The notes: a model not told the origin generated them from the letters alone. 64,000 bases of DNA from Vespula vulgaris (GCF_905475345.1 NC_066586.1:3884501-3948500), one strand, 5' to 3'; counted from the first letter of the stretch, positions 46,171 through 58,315 are shown. Numbers and translations are program-made.

Positions 46171-47109
46171 GGTCGAGCTCTTCGGCTCCATTATATCCTC
46201 TTCGGCGAATTATTTTATTACTCTTGCCTCTCGTGACCTGCCTTTTCATCTGTATACCAACGCAGGTGCACGTAGTTTATGACGAAGATTTATTAATCGA
46301 AGGATTCTAGACTTGCCACGGAATGAATTATAGAATTATTTATATTCTCGTTAAACGCTTATACATATTTAATTATATAATTTAATGTTAATGCGGACAT
46401 ATTCAATTATTTTGATTTATTATTATATGGTTATAGTTAATTATTGTGTGTCTGTGAGTACGTGTATGATCGATAAAATTATATCTTGTGTCTCATTGAA
46501 CGATATATAAAAAAAATACTTTTACTCATTTTTGAATAAGAGCAAATATTTATTTCTTTTTTTTTTGTGGAAAGATGAATGGGGAAGAAAGATGATCGAA
46601 TTCAATCAACGAATGCTACGTTTCTCTTTACACAATGAAAAAGAAAAAGAGCAATGTAGAAAACGGTTCGTATCGTTATGGAGTCTTCCTCTATTCCTCG
46701 AAACCGGTCTATGTGTTCGATGAGATAGGGGCGATACAAGGCGTTACGTGAGTTTTAAGAATATTCGAAGAGCCGATTCGATAGGTGGTGGTGGTGGTGT
46801 TCGTGGTGGTAGTATAGGATGTGCGAAAAAAAATAAACATTCCACTTTCTAATTGGACGTGTAAGTTGTCTCTGATCCAGGCAGCTAGACGAGACGTGAA
46901 GAGAAAGAAAAAGAGAACGTAGCCCACGTTTCAAGGAACATAAGATATACATATAATTATATAAGCATGTATTTCTCGATAATACATATATGCATTTTAC
47001 ATTTTGCATATATAGTATATGCATATACATATATCCATAATTATAAAAATGATTGAAGTTAAAAATTTCATCGTTCTCGATAATATATCTTTTTTTCATA
47101 TTTTATATA

Positions 47110-47153
<44 letters not shown>

Positions 47154-47160
47154 ATACACA
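47110..47160. repeat. (TA)n/(TATG)n microsatellite
   Basis: TA run followed by TATG units. Confidence 0.95.
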
Positions 47161-48996
47161 TAATTATAATATAATTATATTATTAATTAAATGTCAACAT
47201 TTTCCTAAAATCGAATTAATTATATCAAAAAATCGATATATCGTGAAATAAAAAATACATGATTTATTTTTATATATAATGATATAGATTAAGTATAAAT
47301 ATTATATATCCAAGAGAGGATAAGAATATAAGAAGGGGAAGGAGAAGAGCAAGAAGATAGGATGATCAAGCCACTATGAAATCGTGACGCTTACCAAGGA
47401 GAGAAAGGAGGATTCAAGAACGGTCAGAAAGAGAGAGAAAGACCTTTAAGATCGCATATAAGTAAAGTGTATATACACATTCTATGTGTATGTACATACG
47501 TTTTACATATATATATAACTCTCGTGTTCCTGACATAAGTCCCGTCAAGTCGACTCGCTCATAGGACCCTAAGCCGTTCGCCCTGGAACACGTGTATGCC
47601 ACGGACAGATCGAAAGCGTATTGAAGTATCAGTTTACCAGCTTGGACGACAATACGATATTATTTATAGGACGAACTTTGACCGTGTAATATCGTAGAGT
47701 CTCCGATTCACGATAAATATCACGTCTCTTTCGATGATTCTTACGTATAGATATAGATATAGATATTCGATTGAATTTTCATTGAAATTTTTTAACTTTT
47801 ATCAATTTCGAAAAATGTTAATTATATCTATAGTAGCATATTTATATATATGTGTGTGTGTGTGGTATATATATATATATATCGACTTTTGATCTTATGT
47901 GAAAACTGTTCAACTAAGAACATAAATCGACATTAGTTGCTATATATCATGTATTGTTTTTCTTTATGCTTGGCTTCGTGACAAAGCCATCTTATTGTGC
48001 ACAGACCCCCGTGTAAGTAACATTCCATGTAAAATAATGTGTGATTTACCGTCGTTAAATATATTTACTTACTTCGCTTTAATTCCGTTTAATATATTCA
48101 TCAAGATCCTTGAACTTCGACCAAAACGAAAGAAAAAGAAAAACAAATAAATTTAATTATATCAATTAATTCAGATTCAAACCACGTATATATATATATA
48201 TTTTTTTTTAACATCCTGACAAATTTTATATTACTTCAAGTCATTTAAATGAATACATAATCGGCAAAGAATTAGTCAAAACGTTACGGCATATTTTTGA
48301 TCTTACGATCGTTCGATCGAATGATTATTAAGAAACATTCATGTCAACCATTTTTAAATACATTTTGATATTATAAATCCTTACTTATTTTCCTACGAGT
48401 TTATCATCCGATATGATTGACGGAAAAATCTTAGTGGACGTAGCACGGGAACGTTTGAAAGACGGAACCGGAGAGTACTCGAGGAAGATTCACCTTCCGC
48501 GGGACGAATCTTACCACCCAAGACGATTCACGATTTTCTACGGTACAGTGTTCTTCTCTCTCTCTCTCTTTTTCTATCTGTCTATCTATCTCTCTTATTT
48601 TAACTCTTTCACTTACTCTCGTTCCTCTCCCCCCCCCCTCTCTCTCTCTCTCTTTCTATACCTACCACCCTTTCTCCCTCTCTATCTCTCTCATAGTAGA
48701 AAAGGATCGCCGACGAAGGACAAGTAAATCGGCAGCGTCATTCGACGAAGAGAAGACTGGAAGACGATCGTTGTTGTTGTTGTCACCGTGGAAGGACACT
48801 CTCATGCGATCGAGATTTATCGTGATCTCTCTTTCTCTCTCTTTCTTTCTCTCGAATCGTATCGAAAAGATTTTTTCGCGATGATCCATGGAAAATCAAG
48901 AGTGCCTACCCTCGAACAAATTAATCGGACAATACCTCTCTTTCATCGACAATAAAAATCAGAGCCAAAGAAGAGAAACGTTGTCCAGTCATTATC

Positions 48997-49036
<40 letters not shown>
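48997..49036. repeat. (CTTG)10 tetranucleotide repeat
   Basis: Ten perfect CTTG units. Confidence 0.95.
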
Positions 49037-49209
49037 ATTTTATGTGTGTGCGTGAGCACACAATCAAGAGCAAGCGAGTGAGCGAGTGAGCGAGCTCGAG
49101 CCACAACGTAGAAGTATATAATCGGCACGATCGTTCGTCGAAGTTCACGGTCGCTTGTTATAATTAGAAACGCCTTCAGCTCGGCTCCTATCTCTCCTTC
49201 TCGTCTCGT

Positions 49210-49210
<1 letters not shown>

Positions 49211-49260
<50 letters not shown>

Positions 49261-49318
49261 CTGTCTGTCTGTCTCTCTGTCTCTCTTTTTTCTTCCCCTT
49301 TCTCTTTCTCTCTCTTTC

Positions 49319-49349
<31 letters not shown>

Positions 49350-49366
49350 CTCTTTCTCTTTCTCTT
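49211..49366. repeat. (CT)n/(CTGT)n/(CTTT)n array
   Basis: A long pyrimidine array changing unit from CT to CTGT to CTTT. Confidence 0.95.
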
Positions 49367-49455
49367 CACTACCGGCAGTAAGATTACACGCAACGCCGAC
49401 ACCTTCCCTTCCCCAATCACCTTCGTATCGACATTAACCGAACCAAATTGTTATA

Positions 49456-49517
49456 CAGTAGAACCTCCATTATCCGTACTAATAGGGAGACATAAATGTT
49501 GATAATTGGACAACAAC
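49456..49517 (+). mobile_element. Pogo/Tigger-like terminal repeat fragment
   Basis: CAGTAGAACCTCCATTATCC follows a TA and continues with CGTACTAATAGGGAGA and TTGATAATTGGACAAC. This is the style of pogo-type ends (CAGT-GAACCTC-ATTATCCG). No opposite end is visible, so it is a fragment or a solo end. Similar wording (CCATAATCCAGAAACTTTC, TGTTAGCCAAAAG) occurs at 50518-50572 and may be a second decayed fragment. Confidence 0.4.
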
Positions 49518-49648
49518 GACTTTTCTATCGTCGAGCTTATTTCTATACGATTAGAGAGATCAATCTTATTTGTAATTAATTTTATTACAAGGATATTTTC
49601 CTTTCGTAACTTACAATTATTATATGCTCTAACAGAACGATATACAGA

Positions 49649-49651
<3 letters not shown>

Positions 49652-49691
<40 letters not shown>
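49652..49691. repeat. (TA)n microsatellite
   Basis: Pure TA run of about 40 bp. Confidence 0.95.
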
Positions 49692-49694
<3 letters not shown>

Positions 49695-50896
49695 TATATG
49701 TTATACATATAATCGTTCGTACGATAGCTATGAATTTCGTTTTAATAGAATTTAATACGTATTTTGTTCAGGCTGAAATTTGGTACCACAAGAGATTAAA
49801 TCTTTCCGATGTCTGTATCTTTCTCTCTCTCTCTCTCTTTCTTCTCTTCATCTTTATCCTTCCTTCTCATGATGGCGAAGGTATTAAGACGCGATTCACG
49901 ATTACGATTAGACCGACGCATTTAAGGTAGAACGCGGCGACGAAATCGGCTTAACCGGTAATCGCATTACGTGGAAGCGAATTTAATGAATATAGTAGTG
50001 TCAAAAGTCTTTGCTAAGCATTGAAAGGACACGTTATTGGAACGTATAGATAAGAACGTCTAACGGGATAAGTGATGGTTTAGAGTGATTTAAAAGAAAA
50101 GGAAGAAAAAGGAGAGAAAAAGAAAAACGATTTAACGAGATATTAATTTATTATATTCCTCACAAGTCATAACTCACTAGTTCATTCATACTAAATACTT
50201 ATTAAAGAACTTAAAAAAAATTAATGGACAAGTTTGGAAGCTCATATAAACAAATCCGTTTCCTTATCTAAAAAAAAAAATTATATTTAATAAGAAACAT
50301 ACTATAACATTGCAATTAATAAACTTTGCATTTGAATGAACAAATTTTAATAAACAATGAATTTTTCAGCGAACAAGAAAAAAAAAGAAAAGGTTGAATA
50401 AAATTTACCAAGTTCACGCGTATATAAGTAGGTAAGGACTTCAAACTTATTTTATGTACATTGCGTTATATGCTCATATATAAAACATTAACTTGTATAC
50501 TACAAGAAAAATTAAATTCCATAATCCAGAAACTTTCAACAATTCTGTTAGCCAAAAGTACTGTTAGCCAAGTCCAGCACGGACAAGATCCGATCGAGAA
50601 ACGATATCCACCACCGTGAGTAGAACATACACTGAAGCAAGAATAACAGTACTTTCTCTCGATGGAAGGGTAAGGAAGTGTAGGGGAACGCGAGGACACA
50701 ATGCCACGAGTATCCGGCAGGAAGAAGATCGAATATCACGAGCATACAAGTCGAGTCTCAAGTCCTCCGAATCTGCACACAAAGGGTCTTTTTACTCCGT
50801 AGAAAGAAAAGGAACAGGAGGAAGATTCGGGGTGACGGCGGGGATTGAAACATGTTAGTGAACACTTTCGCCGAGGGCTTTTAGAAAGAGATAGAG

Positions 50897-50900
50897 AGAT

Positions 50901-50941
<41 letters not shown>
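50897..50941. repeat. (GA)n microsatellite
   Basis: Pure GA run of about 44 bp. Confidence 0.95.
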
Positions 50942-50946
<5 letters not shown>

Positions 50947-52443
50947 GCGGAATCGCAAACGCCCCGCGGAGAGGAAGAAGCTACGACAAATTAAGTGTTG
51001 CCCCGACAACGGGCCTGAAACACGCGTCCGCGCTAGAATTACATTCCAAGATACGAATCTCAACACGGGATTTGAATAATGTACCGGTGCTTTTCTTCTT
51101 GTGTGTCGAGGAATAAGCATTATATACCCGGGAGCAAAAGCATCTCGAGAAAACGCCCGGCACGTTGCAATGGGTTATAGATCGAATGGATTTAAATCTG
51201 TACGATTAGAACAGTAGTGATTGTGGTGGTGGAGGTGGTAATCATGACCGGTGAAAATCATATCGCTATATGAATATAATAATGATGTTTAGCGAGTCCC
51301 CCATCATTTAAATTCGTATATACCTCTTGTTTCTGTTTTAGATCGATGTAATAATATCCGTTTATCGGAGTTTATGTAATTCGGGGAAAATAAAAGTCGA
51401 CAAATTTCGAAGATGCACTCATTATTTGATATGGAACGCGCGAGAGAAAGAAAGAGAAAGATAGAAAGAGAGTGTAAGGGTTTAGCTAGAGAAACAGGAG
51501 AGAGGGCCTGGCCATACCATTACGGAGGAGCCTGCTGAGTGAGATATTACCGCCGTCATAACCTCTAATAACTACACAGAGCCCTTTATAACGCCTCCCA
51601 GTGCTTCATTGTATCGCGGTGGTAGGCTTCGGTGGTAGGCTCCTCTTGTCTCCCGTACCTAATGTACCTAAGGCACCCACCGAGACTCGTGTTTTAAAAC
51701 GATAGTCCTATTGTCTACGAGATTCTCGCCACCATCGAACTGTCTGAGGATAAACCTCGAGGGCGCCGAAATAAGCGTGAAAACATTTCGAGAATGATTT
51801 ACGTGAGAATTTAGTTCATTTTTAATTTCTTTCTTCTTCTTAATCCGAGACGTCCTCGACTAATATTCTTTCTTGAAACAACCCTCGAGGATATTGTGTT
51901 CTAATGAAGATTAATTTTTGATAAAGAAAGAGAAAGGAAGAGAGAGAGAAATGAGATATAACTCCAAACAGTCAAACATATATTGGTCCCAGTATTAACA
52001 AAATAACGTCGAAATTGTTGATAACAAATATTAGAAAAATACCATCGAAATTACTTCGATATAAAACAATAAAAACCACTCGTTGCTTCAATATACTACT
52101 ATTTTGATTAATCTAATCGCTATAAATTATCCAAATTTTTCGAAAATCACTTTCTTTTTTAAGTATTCTTACGTTAGTGGTATCGTATTATCGAAATCGA
52201 TTTCAAATTGCCGTGAAAACGAATCGAAGATTCTGCTTCGGTATCGTTCTTTCCCGCGTAGGTATAAAGTAGATGCGTATACACATATTGGTATGACTCA
52301 CGAGAGAATTTAATTAGCTCGCGAGGGCAATCGCTCGCGGTTTTACTACTCTGTACGATCCGTTGGAGCATCCTGTTTACCGGTAGAACACCGTAATGCG
52401 TAGCACCGCTCGTTACTCCGCTCTCTTCCGCGCCCGCTCACGA

Positions 52444-52855
52444 TCTCTCTCTCTTTCTCTCTCTCTCTCTCCTCTCCCTCTCTCTGTCTCTCCTCTCTCT
52501 ACACAACTTCTACGAGATTACACTTCGGAAGGGAGCACCTCCGGCGGCATTATAAGTATCTAACCATTTTGCCTTTCTTCGATATGCTCGCCTTCCGTGC
52601 GATAAAATTGATGTTCCGGAATATAACACCAATGTAAAGTACACATTGCCAACTCAGCCCGTTCTTCTCTCTTTCTCTCTTTCTCTCTTTCTCTTTCTCT
52701 ATCTTATTCGTTCTCTCTCTTTCTCTCTCTGTCTCTCTTTCTCGACAAATTGCCTATCCGAGGAAGGATTATCCACTTTTTTCTTTCTTTCTTCTTTTTT
52801 TCTTTTCTTCTTTTTCCTTCTTCTTCTTCTTCTTCTTCTTCTTCTTCTTCTTTTA
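52444..52855. repeat. Cluster of CT and TTC tracts
   Basis: CT arrays at 52444-52500 and 52660-52745 and a pure TTC run at 52818-52852, separated by short unique sequence. Confidence 0.9.
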
Positions 52856-52989
52856 TTTATTCTTCTCGTCTATCCTCGAAACGTCCGGTCGATGCCACGC
52901 GGTATTTCACCTATGTCTGAGTTCTTCGATAATTATCGTCTTCTTCTACTTATTTAGCCCGAAGAATGATTGTTCCTTACAGGTTCTAC

Positions 52990-53226
52990 AAATGTATGTA
53001 TGTGTGTGTGCATATATATATATAAGTGCGTTGAAATATTATTTATTGAAATAACATTTAGGAATATAACTTTTGGAAATATAAAAATGGCCGAGAAAAA
53101 AATAATACTTGTTAGAGACTTTAAAAAAGTATGTGTGACATATATATTAAAATATTTCTTTTCGAAAGAACATTTAGGAATATATATTTTTGCCAGTATA
53201 AAAATAGCTAAGAAAATGACCTTTTC
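52990..53226 (+). repeat. Degenerate tandem duplication, period about 116 bp
   Basis: Copy 1 (from about 52994) and copy 2 (from about 53128) share GTATGTGTG, AAATATT, ACATTTAGGAATATA (53054 and 53170), a TTTTGG/TTTTGCC step and TATAAAAAT with AGAAAA. The main anchors are 116 bp apart. Confidence 0.8.
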
Positions 53227-53405
53227 CATATAATACAGAAGAATTATTCTTAGAAGCAACGTATTCATCGAAGTGAGATCTCTCGCAAGATATAAATCGA
53301 TCCATGGACGATGATATTTTAATTAAGACCTTTCCGAATTCTCTTTCCACCCGCCGAGGAGAAGAAACCTTTTAGGATTGAGGCTGTCGGGTCGTGTGGC
53401 TGCTT

Positions 53406-53441
53406 TTTGATCACCCGTGCGTGCACCGCACGGTAATCAAA
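53406..53441. repeat. Long hairpin abutting a mobile element
   Basis: TTTGATCACCCGTGCG pairs with CGCACGGTAATCAAA around a TGCAC loop, with one mismatch and one bulged base. It ends about 3 bp before the copy-3 inverted-repeat element. Confidence 0.7.
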
Positions 53442-53443
53442 CA

Positions 53444-53814
53444 TATAGGGTGTTCTATCAATTAAGTACACAAGATAACAAACATTGTTCTAAACTAATA
53501 ATAAATATTCTTCTATGTCCCAAATTAAAATATTCTCGATTGAGAAATATATAAAACTCATTTATCGAATAACAAATACGTTGATTCATAATTAATCGAT
53601 TAATCGGGAATATTTCACAAATTAATCAACATGCGATTTCAATTGAAAGATTCTGATTAAAAAGAAAAGGAAAAAGAAATAATAATAATAATCAAATAGA
53701 AAAAGGAAAGAATCAAAAAGAAAAGGGAAACATACGTTGACCTAAATATTTCTTGTAAAATCTAACCTGATCTAAATTCGAGTGTATATATAAATCAATG
53801 AGACACCCTGTATA
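53444..53814. mobile_element. MITE-like element with AGGGTGT terminal inverted repeats (copy 3)
   Basis: The left end TATAGGGTGTTC begins at about 53444. From 53814 on the opposite strand the right end reads TATACAGGGTGTCTC. The right end is nearly identical to the left end of copy 2 at 24200. The 371-bp interior is AT-rich and has no coding frame. Confidence 0.65.
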
Positions 53815-54215
53815 ATAGGTAAGATAGTGGGCAAGCGAATCGAACGAGTCGTGACTAAACGCATTTCGATAAAGGCAACTTGGCTCGGGTCTGGAGATAC
53901 TAGAGACGATACGACAAACGGAGGATGAGAGTTTCGATTAGCTCGTCGTCGAGTCCGCGTGCGAATCTGTGTGTATGGATTGGAAGGATGAGAGAGAGAG
54001 AGAGAGATAGAGGATGAGACGAAGAGGGTCTCTCTTTCTCTCTCTCTTACTCTCTCAGGAATTATATCCCGCGAAAGAGCCGTGGAGCTCGATCGAGAAG
54101 AAGACACCCACCGGGGGTGAAATACGTGATTAATGATGAGAGCCACGAGTAAATATACGATCGTCTTGTTTAATCGTGGTCTCTTCCTAATGGATTCTTT
54201 TCGGCATCCCAAGCA

Positions 54216-54216
<1 letters not shown>

Positions 54217-54252
<36 letters not shown>
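54217..54252. repeat. (GA)n microsatellite
   Basis: GA run within a longer purine tract to about 54276. Confidence 0.95.
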
Positions 54253-54254
<2 letters not shown>

Positions 54255-54873
54255 GGGAAAGAGAAAGAGAGAGAAAATACAATGCTGAACAAAACAGATA
54301 CGACAAAAAAAATAGAACAGTCTAATATATTTCATATTTTTCTATTAATATACGGATCCATGTATATCATATTAGTAGTAGTTTCTATAATTGATTGTAT
54401 TATAAATATTTCACATTTAACGATGTCAAAAAATTTTTAAGAAGATTTAATAATATTTAGATGACGGAATCGAATGTATTTTAAACGAAAATAGTTAAAG
54501 TAGTTCAATGGTAATATTTTTGTTCTTCGATATTTAATCGACATTTGCAAGGATCGTTCGCCTCGAATATAGCTTTTCTTTTAAATAGGTATCTAACGTC
54601 AACTCTTGGCCCTTTACAGTTTTACAGTTCTTACAATGGACCATGGTTAAACACCAAAATTCAATCGGGACTCTCGAACTCGTAAATATTCGTAAATATA
54701 GTGTCTGAACGGTCATAACTCCTTCTATCTTTGAGAACGCTCCCGCTGTCTCTGAAATACTGCGAGCAGACCTTTTAAAATGCTGCTCGCACGCGATAGT
54801 GAGCCTTTGGCAAGAAAGTGAGAGATAGTAGAAAAAATAAATACAAAGAGAAAGACAGAAAGAGAAAAGAAAG

Positions 54874-54897
54874 ATGAAGAGAGAGAGAGAGAGATGG

Positions 54898-54928
<31 letters not shown>

Positions 54929-54956
54929 GAGAGGGAGAGAGAGAGAGAGAGAAAGA
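54874..54956. repeat. (GA)n array with GGGA and TGGA interruptions
   Basis: GA array of about 80 bp. Confidence 0.95.
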
Positions 54957-56176
54957 ATAGATTCGATGCATGAGCAACGATCAAGCCTAAAAATGAGATA
55001 TCATCGTTCCCATAAATTCTCTTTTTGATCAAGACCCATTTTTTCATCCCACGTTCTCTTCTCTTTTCTTCTTTACTTTTACTTGAGTAAGATACGTGCA
55101 CATATATGTAACACATATATAAATATATATATACACGAGCCAGTGAATATCAGAACGTCGTAAGCAAGCTCTTTCGTTTTCGAAGATATCCTCAAAATTA
55201 TACGATAATAAAAACTTTAGAACCATCCTGTAATCAGCATTATTATTGCTTACGATTAGATAAAAATAATGTTATTTAAAATATTGTTAAACTATAATAT
55301 TTGGTATAAAATTAATCGATCTTTTTATGACATAATATTATATCAATATTAAATTAGTGTGCAATATTTTTAGTTACCTAATACTACAATAAAGTTTAAT
55401 TATATTTTTAGTACAATTGTATGTATTGATTAATATCTCAACTACTATATTTAGTATTATTCTATTAATTATATTGTGCTAATTATTATTATTATAAAAA
55501 TTCTAATATCTAATATATCCAAGTATAGATAAAATTATGAAAAGCAAAGAATATATCTCACGAAATTTATTCAATACTTCAAAAACACAAAGATCATCGA
55601 CGATTCGAGATCTTTGAATTCATGAAAAACTCAACTAATCCGTGAAACTCGCGTGACGCAAAAGAAACCGTGACCGGACGAAGCGATTTGCGAACAAACA
55701 TCGTCCCGTTCTTGGCGTTGTCCTCGCCTATAATCAGCACTTACGTATCTATCTTGTGCATATATACATACTTACATACACACTTAAGTACACTTTGCAG
55801 GTACGCGAGGTGCAATAAATGTCCCGCGAAACGGACGATAATGCTGCATATAAATCGTTGCTATTAATGGCATACATTACTACGAGAGAGAGAAAGAGAG
55901 AGCCCTGTTGCTCGTTTCATGGAAAGTTCGAACATCCTGACTCTCGATTACGTTACCTTCTTTCATAGATCATTTCTGATTTTGTTCTTCTTAATTCGTC
56001 TCTCTTTTCAATAAATAATTAAGATATTTATGTTGACTATTTATTTGAATTATTTAACCAATGAAAGATGATATATCATTGTTGTTTTTCTTATTAATGT
56101 GGTAATAATTTATATAATTTATTTTTCAAACTCTAATCGTCGTTTATTTACGGAGTATTAAACGTATCTTCTAAAG

Positions 56177-56425
56177 TTATTCGATCTCCTTTCTCTCTTC
56201 CACGCTTCCGTAGAACGTCGCCGGTACATCGTTCTCCATTCCAATCGTTCGCACGTGACTCGAACGGAGAAAGTGAGCCGGTAACGAACGTTCCCTACGA
56301 GGAAGCTCCTCGAAGATCATCAACATCCCTGTCAAGGATGCGTTTCTTCTTTGGCTCGATGAATTTTCTCTTTTGTTACGTGACATTATGGATGGACTTA
56401 ACGGTTCATGAAATGTCAGCTTCAT
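56177..56425 (-). CDS. Candidate 82-residue open frame with good start context
   Basis: A minus-strand ATG in an excellent insect context (CAAAATG) opens MKLTFHEPLSPSIMSRNKRE. The frame continues through SLTGMLMIFEELPRRERSLP and stops at 56177. An AATAAA lies about 30 bases beyond the stop (near 56143-56148). There is no low-complexity sequence in the frame. No signal peptide, membrane segment or domain is recognised. The context, length and poly(A) word make it the best small-gene candidate here. AATAAA is common in AT-rich DNA and frames of this size arise by chance. Confidence 0.25.
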   Translation of the reverse strand: MKLTFHEPLSPSIMSRNKRENSSSQRRNASLTGMLMIFEELPRRERSLPAHFLRSSHVRTIGMENDVPATFYGSVEERKEIE

Positions 56426-57290
56426 TTTGTTCAAACGAATTAGTAATTAGTTTAAATATTTATCAATTAAGTCATGTTATACTAATTAATTTAATTCGAT
56501 GATATTTCACTAGTTACTTCCTATATAATTTAAATTATAAGTATGTGCTATTAAATTATAAGTATTTTTTTTATAAGTATTTTGTTTCTTTCCTTCTTTT
56601 TTTTTTAGAACGATCATTAATGATGGAAACATTTCATTAGTCACTTTCTATCCTCTATAAATTATTGATTATGCATATAGTAAGTACAATTAAAAAAAGA
56701 CACAATTAAAATTCTAAGTTGGTAGACACGTTTCATGCTATCTAAGACATCACGTATTATGACCTATCTACGCGTTGAATCGCATAGCTCGTTACTATTC
56801 TAATCAAGGATCACGTTAATTCGACGTCACACTAACTACGTTCGCTCGAAATATCTCGTTGTTACGTTAACTTCCTTTCACCCTCGTTCTACGTCAATTG
56901 CATCGACTCAAAAACGTAGAGAGAGTTTTTTCATAGGAAAGAAGCACTTTACGGAATACTCAGAACGAGGTTAATTAGACGACGAAGAACGAGGATTGTC
57001 CATCATGAAAGGTCCTTCTCGTACTCTTCATTAGCATCGTGCATCAGTGGCAAGTTCAAGGTCGACGCGATGAAATAGAAAGACCGACCGAAGATATTCC
57101 TTCCAATTTAGTTACTGTGCCAGGCTGTCGTCATCATCGTCATCATCATTACCATCGTCTTCTCGAAAATCTTCTCGCGGAAGGGAAATCTCGATCTCGT
57201 GGAATTATAGAGACGGTTTTTAATGAAAACAACTTGGACAGGTTCGTTAAGACTACATACGTCCTCGATCTAAGACTCGTTGGTGTAATC

Positions 57291-57689
57291 CAGTGGTTTT
57301 CATACTTTTTCAAGAGATTTATATATACGTTTCTTTTCACTTTTTCCTTTCGTCATTTTATTATAAGAAATAATTTTTATGATCCTCGTAATTCTTATAA
57401 AACTATGCAAATTAATCGTATGACATTTTTTTGTACGGATCGTTTATTAAACTGAACGTAAAATTCTCTCATCTCGTTAAAGTATATTCATCGTTATTAA
57501 TGTACCGTGGCGATTGAAAAAAAAAAAACACAGAATTTATTATTTATTCCATTAAAAATAATAAAAATACTTAATGATGCTCTGACTCATTCTGTCTGGT
57601 ATACAATTTGTAGAAAGTGAAATCAGAGATCTTGATCCAATGAAATTGATACATATTCTTTTAGAAGTCTCGTTGTTTGAAAATCACTG
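57291..57689. mobile_element. Non-autonomous hAT-like element
   Basis: The 15-base ends are CAGTGGTTTTCATAC at the left and, read inward from 57689, CAGTGATTTTCAAAC. They match at 13 of 15 positions and fit the hAT end consensus. The flanks GTGTAATC (57283-57290) and GTGTAAGT (57690-57697) share 6 of 8 bases, consistent with a decayed 8-bp target-site duplication. At 399 bp with no transposase domain it must be non-autonomous. A chance frame (57039-57455) overlaps its left part. Confidence 0.8.
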
Positions 57690-58259
57690 GTGTAAGTCGA
57701 GTTAGTAGTAACGTCGAGTATACGGTCAGACGCGTCGAGTATACTAGCCATCTATTTTTCCATGGATAGTAATACGTCATACGAGTACTAACGACTCAAG
57801 AGCATCATCTCGTCGTGCAATGTCTCTCTCTTTTTCTTTCTCTCTCTCTCTCTCTTTCTCTCTCTCTTCTCTTCTTTTCTCTCTGCAGTATTCAACGCGT
57901 AAGAGCGTTTTTGATACGTTACGTGTACTCTTCATCAAAGAAAATTCGCGTCTAAAAGTATATCAACTTTAATGCTCGATTATTTATGTATACATATCTA
58001 TGTGTACGTACACTATCTCGAGACACTTATTTAGTTGCACTCGGCAATTACGGGAACGATAATACGTTGGCAAATTATGAGATGTGAACATTGTGATTGA
58101 CTCGAGTCGTACCAAGTACGTCGAGAAAATTAGGCGAAGGAAAAGGGATAATCGATCAAGGATAATTCTACAGTTCTCTGATCGTACGTTCTATGCGATG
58201 TCTCTATAATTAATACTAATATATAACGATGATATTTTTTTTTATTCATAACGATTTGA

Positions 58260-58271
58260 TATATATATATA

Positions 58272-58312
<41 letters not shown>
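58260..58312. repeat. (TA)n microsatellite
   Basis: TA run with one TTTA interruption. Confidence 0.95.

Positions 58313-58315
<3 letters not shown>

Larger units (their letters stand above)
43151..49450. other. Non-coding stretch with several small frames
   Basis: AT-rich sequence fills 43200-43680 and 44050-44350. GATTCACCCTGTATA at 44374-44388 looks like an unpaired transposon end, and CAG-GTGAGT at 44418-44426 like a splice donor. A 72-codon ATG frame at 44522-44740 has no known domain. AT-rich simple sequence occupies 45370-45650, 46930-47300 and 47740-48400. Unique blocks lie at 45660-45930, 47400-47740 and 48410-48550. CT arrays fill 48555-48700. No gene is recognised. Confidence 0.45.
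49518..52985. other. Non-coding stretch
   Basis: (TA)n lies at 49652-49691. The stretch 49980-50500 is AT-rich. The 50560-50860 and 50945-51180 parts are GC-richer and unique around a GA array. The 51480-51790 part is a unique block resembling a conserved non-coding element. The 51800-52330 part is AT-rich. CT arrays lie at 52444-52500 and 52660-52745 and a TTC array at 52818-52852. ATTATAAGTATC near 52551 is TATA-like without a good initiator. No gene is recognised. Confidence 0.45.
53815..57282. other. Non-coding stretch with candidate repeat-derived pieces
   Basis: GA and CT arrays lie at 53992-54060, 54217-54252 and 54874-54956. The 54600-54790 and 55141-55235 parts contain wording (TATCTTTGAGAACG, GAAGATATCCTCAAAATTAT, CCATCCTGTA) that suggests decayed transposon sequence, but ends are not paired. 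The stretch 55230-55600 is AT-rich. The 55640-55870 and 56800-57280 parts are unique and more complex. A minus-strand frame at 56177-56425 is listed. Confidence 0.4.

Noticed and set aside
53772..54335. 187-codon minus-strand frame
   Set aside because: It crosses two GA arrays and the end of an inverted-repeat element. The composition is set by repeats.
54534..55226. Possible single large transposon between 54.5 and 55.2 kb
   Set aside because: Transposon-like wording is present in two places, but no paired inverted ends or target duplications could be found, so boundaries cannot be supported.
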